A stretch of 64,000 bases of DNA from Linum tenue (lineage: Eukaryota > Streptophyta > Magnoliopsida > Malpighiales > Linaceae): contig CAMGYJ010000011.1 of assembly GCA_946122785.1 (NCBI GenBank), forward strand, positions 7,378,001-7,442,000, given 5' to 3'. A model generated the notes under the pieces. It ran no database searches. It was given only the letters and a program-made list of their open reading frames with translations, and was not told the origin of the DNA. The number at the start of each line of letters is the position of its first letter. Position 1 is the first letter of the stretch. The position numbers were made by a program, and so were the translations under genes. Shown piece after piece: positions 9,801 to 20,934 of this stretch.

Positions 9801-11020
9801 TTGGTTGTTTGGAGGAGAAGCAAATGGCAGGGGAAATGGAATTGGAGTGGACGCTGAGGAGTAATGTGGGTAGGAAAATGGTATCTAGAAAGGAGAAGAG
9901 AAGGGTTTCGTGGGTTTGGTTTGGAGCTTCATTTCCTCCTCATTGCTTCACGAGAAATGGGTTCCTTCAACGGAGAAGCAGAATGCAGGGGAGGGAGAGC
10001 CAGAGAGGGTGCAGAGTATTATGACTTATGAGGAGACCAATGGGAGAACTGAAAAATGGCAAAGAAGAACCTCTAGGAACAATAAAAGGACGAAAGGAAA
10101 AAGGAATCTAAGAGAGGGATTTAGCCTGCAAAAGTCCAAAGCCCTTTCTGCAAACAGTTTTCAAGACAAACTCTCTCTGTCTCTCTCTCTCTCTGCTGGT
10201 GCTGGACCTTACCTTAGCACAGAGTGGAGTGTTTGTAGTGTTAAGATGCCATACCAGCAGGCCATACCATGAAGAAAGATACAAACTTTTAGCACCATTT
10301 TTGTTTTCCCCCAATTTCAAGAGTTTGCGAATGTCCAAAAGTCCCTCTTCTGCTGCCCTCTCCACAGAATTGACTTTCTTCTTCTTTCCGCTTTCACTTT
10401 TTAGTGCAAGGCAAGTAGAAATCCAGAAGAAATGTTGTAAGACCAGCTTTATTCTATAACACAAAGTATCGCAAGTGTATCACTTTTGTCTTGTAAGACC
10501 ACTTACAAGTAGTGTTGACTGTTGACACATCGAGGGTTTATGATTTATAAATTGGATGGCTAAAGATGGTCCTAAACTTAATACGTAAATTGTATAAACT
10601 TTCATTTAGAAAGGTTTAAGAGTTTTTACCATTGTGTGGAATATCTGGAGGTTATTCTCTTGAGGTTCCGGTTGCAGGGACTATAACCATTTGATGCACC
10701 AACGATCATTGAATCATGCCAGGACGTCTTAGCTTCAATGAACAATTGGGCCGAATTTGGATTGACTAAACAAAGTTAGCAACTTGCGAAACAACGACTG
10801 ATATCGTGTCAGGTGTTCAAATTGAGTCAGGAACTTGTTCATCATTCAAGCAATTCAATCGCAGTTGTTCATTGTGCATGAGTAACAATTTTGAAACATG
10901 CTGCAGTTCAAGTAAAAAGGTAACCTGTTGTTCATCATCGTTTCTTGCTCAATCTTTAAGCAAATAGGTCAAATTATAGTGTGAAGCCAACAGCCAAATG
11001 CATCAGCTGATCGTATATCA

Positions 11021-11078
<58 letters not shown>

Positions 11079-11683
11079 AATGCAATACCAGCATCTGTCA
11101 TTCTGTAGTTCTGAGAGGACCACAGAATATAGTGAGCTGATCGGGAAGCATTCATGGATCCTGCCCAACTACCATCTGACTTCTCAGAAGTTTTACTGTT
11201 CGGCTGTGGAAGGACTGTACTGCTATTTGGCACCCTCGTCGACAGAGAGAAAGAAAAACTCCATGGGTAGAGTGCTGGAATTGATAAGGAAGCTTATCAC
11301 TGCTAAACTTGATATAGCTCATAAACAGAGTCTTCCTGATGATGGTGCCCAAATTTGTGTCAGGTTGGAATTGAATTAGTACCCACAACAACAAAAATTG
11401 CAATTTGTTGCAGAACGAACAATTTGGTCGAGATATCTAGAAGTTAGCCACGCTAGTAAGTACTAAGTAGTAAACGTCTGCTGGTTTGTCTGGCAAAAGT
11501 CCAAAATCTTTCTGTCTCTCCATAGTGATCTGTGGATAAGCGAATCCAAAAATCCAACGACGCCTCCCGCTTTCCACCTCACTTCCATTCTTCCCTCTTC
11601 CTCTTCCTTTTTGCTTCATATGTCCGTTGCTTCTTCTGGGAAAGCCAGGCCCTTTTCTTCCTGCTACCAATAAATGCTTAGCA
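9801..11683. other. Intergenic stretch containing two CT/AG microsatellites
   Basis: The region holds the upstream regions of two divergent genes, the membrane protein (minus) and the HINT3-like gene (plus). A short CT repeat lies at 10171-10194 and a long AG repeat at 11025-11075. Several open frames of 60-120 codons occur on both strands without recognisable motifs. Confidence 0.45.
11025..11075. repeat. (AG)25 microsatellite
   Basis: An uninterrupted AG dinucleotide run of 51 bases, a likely length-polymorphic site. It produces spurious Ser/Leu-repeat open frames on the minus strand. Confidence 0.97.
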
Positions 11684-11902
11684 ATGGAGTCTCGAATAAG
11701 GCTCGCCATTCTTTGCTCCCACTTTCTCCCCTCTTCCGCTTCTCCTGTTGCTTCTTTCCATCCTCAAACCCAATTCGTATCTCCTTGTAATTCTTCTTCT
11801 TCTGCTGCTAATTTTATTACGAGCTCCGGCGGGGAAAACAGGGTACCCCGTACCCAAGACTGTGTCTTTTGCTCTATTGTTCGCGGCCAATCTCCGGCGT
11901 TC

Positions 11903-13156
11903 TGTAACAAGTAACAACCCAGCCAGCGGGCATTGATGACGTGTATATGGGGGGCCAAGGTATAAAAGGGAAAGAGTGATATGTAATTGGGTAGCTTTTG
12001 ACCAATCTATTGAGCTGTAGTTACTTTTAGGGGTGTTAATCGGTCGCCGGTTACTCGGTTAAACCGAAAACCGCCCCGAAAACCGCGGTTAATCGGTTCA
12101 ACCGAAACCGATTATTTGTGTTCGGTGTCGGCGTCGGTTGCCATTTTCAGGCGATATCCATAACCGGAGACCGACGGTTGCTAACCGAGAAAACTCGGTG
12201 CACCGATAAGTAACCGTCGAATGAAATAGAGGCTAAAGACACACCCTCTGCTCCGCCCCATCCAGAAGCTTCTCGACCTCTACCAGATCTGGCCTCCCAC
12301 CTCGTCCTTCAATCTCGACATCGGCATCCCAATCTCCCCAATCCCAACCTCGGCGCCCCAATCAGACATGCACCACACAATATTTCACTCTGATTCTCCG
12401 CCGAAGTTGTCGCCTCCGTCGATTAGAAGGTGGAGACAATCGAGACCCATCAAACGAAGGAAAAGAGGGTCGATGCCCGTGAAGATTGAGTGCAAATCGC
12501 CGCCGTCGTCCCTGCCTTCTTCAGCCTTGGAGGTGGACGAGAACTGGAAAGATTCGAAGCCTCCACCTTCGACGACTCTTTCTCTTTGTCATCTGCCGCC
12601 GACTCTAGATTCGCCGCTACCATGTCCTTCTTCCCCTTCCTAGGTCAACGTCGGTTGTCTCCCTGCCTTCCAGATCGGAGATTGAGGGGCTTTAGATGGT
12701 CAGAGAGAGAGAGAGGAGGAGGGGGAGAGAGAGAGAGGGATTTGGGGAAGGTAGATCGGAGATTGAGAAGGAGAGGGAGAGTGAGAAGGATTTGCGGGAG
12801 AGGAATAATAATAGGCCCTCAAATCTCAATCCCCAAATTGACAATTATATATTTATATTCATTTTTGCGGTTTCACGGTTTGCGGACTAACCGCACCGAC
12901 GATTGCGGTTTCGGTGTCGGATAACCGACCGTGGGTATCGGTGTCGGCTTCGGTTGGGAGTTTGGGTTGCTAATTGACTGCGGTTAACCGCCCTGTCGGT
13001 TCGGTTAAACCGTAACCGAACCGATTATCACCCCTAGTTACTTTACTCATTTTTAGTTCGTTATCAATAAAACGAAGAACTCTCTTTCCCTTCCAAACTC
13101 CTTCTTCTTCCTTCAATCCTTCACTTTCGCCAGATTCACCAACGACGATCCTTACA
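11903..13156 (+). repeat. 5' LTR of the chromovirus, interrupted by a hAT element
   Basis: Without the 1,009-bp insertion and its 8-bp duplication the LTR is 237 bp. A TATA box (TATAAAAG, about 11961) lies before the insertion. The segment after the insertion runs into a pyrimidine-rich U5 ending CTTACA. Confidence 0.82.
12028..13036. mobile_element. Non-autonomous hAT transposon nested in the LTR
   Basis: The 1,009-bp element starts TAGGGGTGTTAATCGG and ends in the inverted counterpart CCGATTATCACCCCTA. It is flanked by a perfect 8-bp duplication, GTTACTTT, at 12020-12027 and 13037-13044, diagnostic of hAT transposition. The subterminal regions are dense in CGGTTAACCG-like words, typical transposase-binding repeats. 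The interior holds pyrimidine-rich and GA-rich tracts and no transposase, so it depends on a transposase from elsewhere. Open frames inside are low-complexity and were not called genes. Confidence 0.92.
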
Positions 13157-13187
13157 AGTGGTATTCAGAGCCTGTAATCTGGCAACA

Positions 13188-14548
13188 ATGGCGACTAATA
13201 CATCGAGAATCGTTGATTTGGAGGCACAAATGGCGGATGTTCAGCTCAAGATGGTTTCTCAACACCAAGAGTTGAAGGACGCCATTGCGGCGTTGGCTGC
13301 TTCGACGAAGGACCACATCGACGCCATGGCCGTGTCCTTCAGTCGGAGTCGCGACAAATCACCGATTCATTCTCCGCACTCGCAAACTCACCTTTCCGAT
13401 CATCAGCACCTCCGTCCTCAACATCAACGACCGTCAATTCTCGATCATTACCCGCGCCTGGAGTTCTCCTATTTCTCTAGTTCATATCCGCATATGTGGT
13501 TGAGCAAATGTGCATGACTCTTTCAGCTGTATTCGATTCCAGAAGAGCAAAAGGTAGAGTTGGTTTCGTTTTACTTGGAAGAGCGCGCACATACATGGTT
13601 ATAGGGGTGGTCTTTCCGTCGTTCTCCTTGGCTATGGGGGCAATTCGTCGAGGAAATGCTTCATCGGTTTGGGGATCAGGAGCAGCTCAATGTCGTTGCT
13701 GCTTTCAATCAGCGTCGGCAGACATCAACGGTATCTCGCTATCAGGAAGACTTCGAAGATCTCCATTCATGGATGTTGAGATTGAATCCTGATCTCAATG
13801 AATACTACTTCATCATGAGTTTTTTAGGAGGCCTTGACGATGAAATCCAACCCCTCCTCCTACTCTGGCCTGTGCCTTTTACCAAGTTCGGCTGGAGGAA
13901 TCTGCTATTGAGGCTCGCAAACGGAAGTTTCGTTTTGTTCCTTCCAATCGTAGCGTTGTTTTGGCTCCAATGCCCTACACTAAATCCTTTTCGCGTGAGA
14001 ATCAATTGTCTTCACGCTCTTCTCATGATCGAAGCTCTATTCCTCGCGGGCAGGGGCTCTGCTACAAGTGCGAGGATAAGTATTTCCATGGCCATATCTG
14101 TACCAAGAAGAAACAGCTTCAAGTAATGCAGGTAGAAGCTTCTCCTTCTCACAGTGACAAGGAGGATGGGGGTGATGTGTTTCAGGACGCGGAGTTGGAG
14201 GTTACATTGCAAGCTATGGGTTCGGGTTTCACTGGAAACTCTCTGCTCATTCCAGCCTCATCAAGCAGACGTGAGGTCACCGTCCTCATTGATACAGGTA
14301 GTTCATACACCTTCTTGAACTCTATTAAGGTCGAGGAGTTAAGCTGTAGTCTAGAGAATGTAGCTCCCATGCGTGTTAAGGTGGTGAGTGGTCACACATT
14401 GTTGAGCAATTCTGTGTGTCGTGGGTTCAAATGGAAGATGCAAGGTCAAGATTTTGCTTTTGATGTGCGAATGCTTGATTTACCAGCCCATGATCTAGTC
14501 TTGGGATGTGATTGGTTGGAACTATTAGTCCATTTCAGGTGGATTTAA
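13188..14548 (+). pseudogene. Chromovirus gag and protease remnants
   Basis: An ATG at 13188 begins M-A-T-N-T-S-R-I-V-D-L-E-A-Q-M, a coiled-coil-like gag start, which is soon lost by frameshift. Gag core sequence continues from about 13656 (S-R-Y-Q-E-D-F-E-D-L and F-I-M-S-F-L-G-G-L). A zinc knuckle reads C-Y-K-C-E-D-K-Y-F-H-G-H-I-C near 14060. A retropepsin-like domain follows, with V-L-I-D-T-G-S-S near 14284. At least two frame changes and a stop before the RT region mean no polyprotein can be made. Confidence 0.8.
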
Positions 14549-14667
14549 AGGCAAGGCATTTGTCTTTTGATTGGTAAGGAAAGGTTCTAATGCTTCAAGG
14601 GATTACCAAGGATGGGCATTGCAAAGTCATGACATGATGTTCATTCCAGCAGCTCCTTAAGAAGCTT

Positions 14668-17641
14668 GTGACCTACCTTACAGGGGCGGAATTCTTCATT
14701 AATACCATTCAGGACACCCTCCCTACTCCTGAGTTTCTGCAGCCTATCCTTACCAAATTTGCTGATGTTTTCGTTACACCTACCTCTCTCCCTCCTTCCA
14801 GATCCTTTGACCACTCCATCCCTCTGCTGCCCAGCACTAAACCAATCAACATCATACCCTATAAATTTCCTCAGCACCAGAAAGCAGTAGCTGAAAAGCT
14901 TGTGGCTGAAATGTTAAGGTCAGAATGCATTCAAGATAGCAAAAGTCCTTATGCTTCTCCTGTTCTGCTTACTGGGAAGAAGGATGGAACATGGAGATTC
15001 TGTGTAGACTATCGTGAATTGAATGCTGTTATTGTCAATAAAAAGTTTCCTATACCACACATTGAGGATCTCCTTGATGAGCTACATGGGGCAGTCATAT
15101 TTTCGAAGTTAGACCTAAGGGTAGGGTACCATCAGATTAGAATGACCCCAGAAGATCAGTTCAAGACAACCTTTAGGACTCATCAGGGCCATTATGAGTT
15201 CAGGGTCATGCCCTTTGGCCTAACTAACGCACCTGCAACATTCCAAGCGCTTATGATTCATGTGTTTGGACAGAACTTGAGGAAGTTCATTCTGGTTTTT
15301 TTTAACGATATTATTGTCTATAGTAAGTCTGCTGCAGATCATAGCCACCACTTGTCTATGACCTTTCAATTGTTGAGGGAGCACAAGCTCTATGCCAAAG
15401 AGTCTAAATGCTCTTTTGGCCAACCTACTATTGAGTATTTGGGGCATATTATAAGTGCATAGGGGTATCAACAGATCAGCGCAAGGTAGCTACCATGATG
15501 GATCGGCCCAGACCTAAGTCAGTTAAGGGGTTACGTGGATTCCGGAGTTAACAGGTTACTATCGCAAGTTTGTGCGAGATTATGGAAGAATCAGTAGACC
15601 ATTAACCGAGTTATTAAAGAATAATGGGTTCAACTGGTCTCCTGATGCAGAAGCAGCTTTTGTGGCTTTGAAATTGGCAATGTGTAAGGCCCCAATTTTA
15701 GCCTAACCTGATTTTAGCATTCCTTTTACCTTGGAAACAGATGCTTGTGGCACTGGTGTGGGAGAAGTCTAATCACAAGGGGGCCGTCCACTAGCCTATT
15801 TCGGTAAAGCATTGGGTCTCAAGAATCAAGGGCTAAGTACATATGAAAAAGAATATTCGGCAGTATTAATGACAGTTGATCACTGGAAGCATTACCTTGA
15901 GGGTAGGCAGTTTATCATAGTAATAGATCACGAAAGTCTCAAGTTCTTACTTGGACAGAAAGTACACACATCAGATCAAAAGAAAGGTCTCGTTAAACTC
16001 ATGGGACTAGACTTCCAGATTAAATACAGAAAAGGGAAGTATAGTGGAACTGTTGATGTGTTGTCTCGAGTATTTAATGATGATTCCATGGCTGCCAGTT
16101 GCAATGCCCTGACTTCTGTTCTTCCCGAATGGTTGGTCGAGATTGAAAATACATATGAAAATGATTCAAAGGTGGCTGATCTTATTGCAGCTACTGCTTT
16201 CAATAATCAGGGTCCTTCGTTTTGGTCATTCTCAGTTGGGATTCTGAGGTATAGAGGTGCGATTGTGGTTGGCTCTTCAGGGTTCTTGTGTACCAAGTTG
16301 CTGCATATGTTCCATTCATCTCTAGTTGGTGGACATTCAGGTGCCCAAGGCACTTATCAACGCCTCAAATCTTATTTCTATTGGCGTGGAATGAAGGCTG
16401 TTGTAGTCAAATCACAAATGGGTGTCTGAGTGTGAGATCTGCCACCGTTGTAAGGTTGAGACGGTTGCTTCCCCAGGTCTTCTACAACCACTTCCTATTC
16501 CAAAACGAGCCTAGCAAGACGTGAGCATGGATTTTGTAGAAGGGTTGCCAAATTCCCAAGGGAAACAAGTGTTACTAGTGGTGGACGACAGGTTCACCAA
16601 GAATGCTCATTTCTTTGGCCTCCGACACCCTTACACAGCTGTTGAAGTTGCTCAGGTATTCTTCGATGGGTGTTTAAGGACCATGGTATGCCCTCCACCA
16701 TTGTGTGTGATAGAGACTCCACTTTCACTAGCAGTTTTTGGACAGAGTTCTTCAGGTTACAACAGACGGATATACACTACTCTACTGCTTACCATCCGCA
16801 AACTGATGGACAAACAGAGAGAATCAATCGATGACTGGAGGACTATCTGCGGTGTATGACATTCCATCGTCCTCAGGATTGGGCAAAGTGGCTCACACTA
16901 GCTGAGTGGTGCTATAACACTCACTTTCATCTCAGTATGCAAATGTCGCCTTTTGAAGCTTTGTATGGGTTTCCACCTACGTTCATTGGCTTGCATCATG
17001 ATGTTACTACAAGTGTGGGTAATGTCGAGGACAAGGTGAAGTGTCAACATCAGCTAGTACAATTCTTGACCCATAACATCACTAAGGTTCAAAACCGCCA
17101 GAAGCAGTATGCAGATCAGAGACGTTCTGAAAGGGTTTTGCAGGTGGATGATTGGGTTTATCTTCGTCTTCATCCTTGCAGGCAAGTCTCAGTAGTGGGA
17201 AGACAAGGGACCAAGTTGGGTGCTCGATATTTTGGCCCTTATAAAGTCCTTGCCAAGGTGGGCAGTGTAGCTTACAAGCTGGCTTTACCTGCAACTTCCA
17301 AGGTACATCCCATCTTCCACGTCTCGCAATTGAAGTTGAGTCGCTCTACTGTTCCTCCTGCTACTCTCCAGCTTCCAGAGGCAGATGAGAATGGTACCTT
17401 AAAGCTTGCCCCTACACGCATCTTAGCAAGACGGTTTGTCAACCACAACAACCGAACTGTCACACAGGTTCTCGTGCAGTGGATGCATCAGGCTCCTGAA
17501 GATGCTACTTGGGAGGATCTGCTCCCTTTTCAGGCTCAGTTTCCCTCATTTCCATCTGTAAGTACTACTCTGAACCTTAACAACACAATTTCTTGCTACC
17601 ATATTCAGGGCCGATTCAAAAAATCTGAATCCTTGTTTTAA
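14668..17641 (+). pseudogene. Chromovirus pol remnants with chromodomain
   Basis: Reverse transcriptase (14668-15462) shows K-L-D-L-R-x-G-Y-H-Q-I-R and M-P-F-G-L-T-N-A-P. Its catalytic motif reads F-F-N-D instead of F-F-D-D, so a metal-binding Asp is lost. RNase H follows after stops near 15460-15760 (a recognisable part from 15812). Integrase is split over 16200-17300, with H-S-S-L-V-G-G-H-S-G and C-E-I-C-H-R-C of the zinc finger in different frames. The C-terminus (about 17400-17540) ends V-L-V-Q-W-x5-P-E-D-A-T-W-E, a chromodomain tail. The domain order identifies a chromovirus; the copy is old and inactive. Confidence 0.85.
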
Positions 17642-17866
17642 TTAGCTTCAATCTAAGTTGTTACTCGTGTGGCATGTTCAGGTGCCTTCAATCTTAAGAT
17701 ATGCGTCTCACTAGAGAATGTTTAAGCTTTTGACATTGTTGAAGCTTTCTCTCTGTGTTATGCTATGTTCCCCAACTCACTTCCAGCTTCTCATCTAAAG
17801 AGTTTAAATCGAGTATGGGGTACGAAATCGTGCACTCGAAATTCCAAGTGTTCCTGGCCTTCCGAG
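17642..17866. other. Unassigned junction between the gypsy element and the second hAT element
   Basis: These 225 bases should contain the 3' LTR and the missing part of the HINT3-like exon if the insertion were simple. They resemble neither the 5' LTR nor a HIT coding segment. They may be 3' untranslated sequence of the retroelement left by a deletion. Confidence 0.4.
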
Positions 17867-19720
17867 TAGGGATGGCAGTTCAACCCGAACCCGCGGGTAC
17901 CCGACCCGACCCAACCCGGTCAAACCGAGTAAAACCCGTGTTGACTGGGTTCGGGCCGGGTTCGGGTTTAAACCCGGTGACTGTTTGGGTGGGTTGGGGC
18001 GGGTTCGAGTTTGGGGGAACCCGACCCGTGGATACCCGGACATACATCTGTATTCTCTAGCCCTGCCCCCAAATTACCCCAGTGGACTGTCGACCCCCCC
18101 CCCCCCCACTTCCTTCCCACTTCCCAGAGACAAATCCCATTTCCCAGTCCCAATTCCCATCGCCGCCACGCCAAAATCTCCGCGACCCATCTTCCTCTCC
18201 GGCCTCCGCGAATCCTCATCTCCACTTCCCGTCCCAACTCCCGACTCCCAATCCGCCTGGCGACGGCCGCCCCGCCACCACCAAAACCCTATGCCGAGCT
18301 TCCGCCTCCATTCCCGAATCCCGCCACCACCAAAACTCATTTGGCCATTTTCATTTCACAAATCCCCTCCCAGCAGACACGCCGCCACCAAACCTCTCCC
18401 TCTCCGAAATCAATTCCTGCCGCCGAACAGGCGTCCTGTCTCCATTCCCGTCGCCGCCAAACCTGTCTCCTCCTCTCCCCGACGATCGATCTAGTCTCGC
18501 AGTCGCCGCCCGCCCTCCCCCTGATACTCCTCTGTTCTGCGCCTCCAAGTCCCCACCTCCCCGCCGACGGCCGACGTTCGAATCCAGTCCCGCGCCGCCC
18601 TCCCCCTGCTACTCTGCTCCGTGCCTCCACATCGCCGCCTCCCGTCGACTCCAGTCCTGCCGCCCTCCAGTCCCGCCGCCCTCCTCCTTCTCCTCTGCTC
18701 AGCCCCTAGTCTCCACAACCCGCCAACGTCGACGGTCCACTCCTGAAGCAGAATCCCTTGTAGTTCGTGTTGTTTCTTCTGTTGACAAAAAGTTAGAAGT
18801 GAAGCAGCGGTTCCTTGAAATTTTTCGGGAAGATAATTATCCACTTGAGTTCCCTTATAAATCCAAGGTATTTATACCAACTCAATTTTCTGTCTGCTTT
18901 TAAGCAGGGTATTTCGACTCCCTGGGTTGTGTATTTTGCTCCAAGCCAGATTACTCTGAAAAAATAATGTAAAAGAACAAGAGTAGTGATATGTTGGATG
19001 CTCTCAGTGCCATATTGATTCAAGTAGTATTTTTGGTGGTAACTACTCAATTTTATTTGAATCTTCTATTTCAGGTAGTTTTGTTATTTCAGAAGATTGA
19101 AGGTGTAAAGGTGTGTCTGTTTGGTATGTATGTGCAAGAATTTGGATCGGAAGCCTGCTTTCCAAATCAGCGTCGTGTCTATCTGTCATACCTGGATTCT
19201 GTAAAATATTTTAGACCCGATGTCAAAGCAGTAACAGGGGAGGCACTTCATACCTTTGTGTACCATGAAATTCTGGTTAGTAAATATTTGTCCACCGCCC
19301 TCCTCATGCTTCCTCTGCTCCGACCCTTCCCCTGGTGGATGTAAGTGATTATAATTCATATATATGCTTTCTCTGTGGTTTGTTGGATGGATTCAAAACT
19401 GAATCTGTATGATAATTTTCTTGGTTTTGATGGCAGCTAAGTGGTGGAGCAGTGATGCTGACAGATATTGTGTTTTGGTTTGTAATTTTCCCGTTTCTGC
19501 ACCTCCGCTCATCCCCTGCTCTTCCTCTGCCGAGAAGCCTTCCAAGGTCCAGACTCTAAAAAAACCCACGGGTACCCATCAACCCGCGGATACCCAGCGG
19601 GTTGGGTTTGGATTTTTCAAACCCGACGGGTTTTACCCCGGGTTTTTTTGACGGACAAACCCGTGAGTTTGGGTTCGGGTTTGGCAAAACCCGCCCCAAC
19701 CCGCCCCATTGCCATCCCTA
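17867..19720. mobile_element. hAT-like transposon carrying captured host exons
   Basis: The 1,854-bp element begins TAGGGATGGCA and ends TGCCATCCCTA (11-bp inverted repeats). The subterminal regions are packed with ACCCG/CGGGT words (17880-18045 and 19560-19710), a common hAT design. No transposase is present. It contains a long pyrimidine-rich, Pro-coding tract (about 18075-18740) and then two exons and an intron of a histone acetyltransferase gene. An 8-bp duplication is not evident: only CGAG is shared by both flanks. The flank may have been altered, or the family call may be imprecise. Confidence 0.72.
18748..19275 (+). pseudogene. Captured CBP/p300-type histone acetyltransferase (HAC1-like) exons
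   Basis: Two segments, 18748-18867 and 19075-19275, are open and join in phase 0 at a GT donor (18868) and an AG acceptor (19073-19074). They read [16 protein letters not shown], then P-L-E-F-P-Y-K-S-K, then [28 protein letters not shown] and [12 protein letters not shown]. This is the KAT11 acetyltransferase core of plant HAC proteins. Only about 107 residues remain; bromo-, PHD, TAZ and ZZ regions are absent. No stop interrupts them, so capture is recent or the segment is still constrained. It cannot be a working acetyltransferase alone. Confidence 0.85.
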
Positions 19721-20426
19721 CGAGTATTGGAAATTGTTCTATCTTGCAATTGGTGGCAACAATGTGTTCAAATGCACCTTTTATTGCGAATGCTCTAATG
19801 AAGGTCACGGGCTCTGGTAATACCTTCCACACTTCTCTATCACAGACCAATTGCTATATACATATGTTGTTATCTCCTCTACCATAATCACTCTACTCGT
19901 GTCGTGTCTGTTTTCGATGGTGATTCCGAGGATGTCTTAAATGTGTAGCATACATATGAATCAGAATACATCGACCCTTGTCTCCATATAGGAGCACAAG
20001 TTCACACGATGTCTAAACTGTTTCTTTGCTGACAATTGCAGCAATGAAGTATATTGCAGGGACAGAATACTACTAACTAGTTAAACCTGTAAAACTCATG
20101 CAGGATGATAGTATTGATTTGTATTAAAGCTGTATGACATCATTGTAGTTGGCAAGCTCTTTAGATATGCGATGCGCCTACGTAGATAGGCAGTTATTTA
20201 TGCATCCAAATCGAAATCTCCTGATTTTCACTTCCTATGATTTGCAGATTCATTTAACTCACTAGTGAATAACGAGGCAGCTGCAGGGCAAGTTATATAC
20301 CATGTGAGTTCATTCCAAATACGGAAATACCTTCTCATTTTCTGCCATTTCTTGTTGACAGTCTTCGTTTGACAACCTCTGCAGACACATATCCATATAA
20401 TCCCGCGCAAGACAAACGATTGCTAG

Positions 20427-20934
20427 TGACAACTGAGCTATGTATCTACACAATAAATAAAAGCCAAATGAGAAAACTTGAAGCCCCATTTCAAATTTCC
20501 TGCATCCAGAGTGAAAGTAGGAAGAACATTTTGGTCTTCACAATTAATTTTTTTTATTCATTAAAAAGACACTTACTAGGATTCGAACCATGACCACTTT
20601 AAAGAAAAGCAAAGATCATAACCAATCACACTAAGTACATTTGTTGTATCTTTTTAAATTAAAAACATATAATCACAGAGAGGAAAAAACCTTTCCCCCA
20701 TTTCAAATTCCCTGCTCCAGGAGCGTTTGTAGGAAGGGTAGAATAGGGAGTGTTAATTTTTTTTTCTTTTTCCTCTGTGGAACGGGCCAACGTACCGTAC
20801 ACATGCGGATTTAAACGAGTCCAGGAGTGTCAATTTTTTTCTTTAAGTCCTTTTATTTCTCCGTGGTGGTAAAATATATATGAAAAGGCAAAAACAATAC
20901 TCCTTTTTATTGCTAAAAAGAAAAAATTTAACAA
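20427..20934. other. Intergenic, AT-rich, nothing recognised
   Basis: Sequence between the last HINT3-like exon and the left LTR of the Tat element. It has poly-T and poly-A runs and no gene. Confidence 0.4.

Larger units (their letters stand above)
11903..17640 (+). mobile_element. Degenerate Ty3/gypsy chromovirus inserted in HINT3-like exon 1
   Basis: The 5' LTR starts TGTAACAAG at 11903 and ends CCTTACA at 13156 (TGTAA/TTACA inverted ends). It is followed by a primer-binding site like initiator tRNA-Met with one extra T (TGGTATTCAGAGCC, from 13159). Gag, protease, reverse transcriptase, RNase H, integrase and chromodomain segments follow in gypsy order, broken by many frameshifts and stops. 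No 3' LTR resembling the 5' LTR was found before the next element at 17867, so the right end and some host exon appear deleted. No 5-bp target duplication can therefore be checked. Confidence 0.85.
11684..20426 (+). pseudogene. HINT3: HINT3-like histidine-triad (HIT) gene, split by transposons
   Basis: Exon 1 (11684-11902) encodes a Ser-rich leader, then D-C-V-F-C-S-I-V-R-G-Q-S-P-A-F, the N-terminal signature of plant HINT proteins, and stops abruptly where an LTR begins. Matching pieces resume 7.8 kb downstream. One, ending at 19816, reads A-T-M-C-S-N-A-P-F-I-A-N-A-L-M-K-V-T-G-S. An exon at 20248-20303 reads S-F-N-S-L-V-N-N-E-A-A-A-G-Q-V-I-Y-H. The last piece, from 20385, reads T-H-I-H-I-I-P-R and with the preceding His gives the H-x-H-x-H-x-x catalytic motif. 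The segment between S-P-A-F and A-T-M-C, which should hold the nucleotide-binding strands, is missing. The end is short (stop at 20424-20426). HIT proteins hydrolyse or transfer nucleotidyl groups; this copy should be dead. Confidence 0.82.

Noticed and set aside
11018..11233. Minus-strand frames with (S-L)n tails
   Set aside because: Produced by the (AG)25 microsatellite.
12368..12924. Open frames of 91 and 144 codons inside the nested hAT element
   Set aside because: Low-complexity composition and no similarity to transposase or known domains; probably not coding.
18082..18747. Long Pro/Ser-rich open frames in three registers on both strands
   Set aside because: A pyrimidine-rich tract gives open frames in several registers at once. 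There are no domains, and it lies inside the hAT-like element. Only the HAC1-like exons after it were kept.
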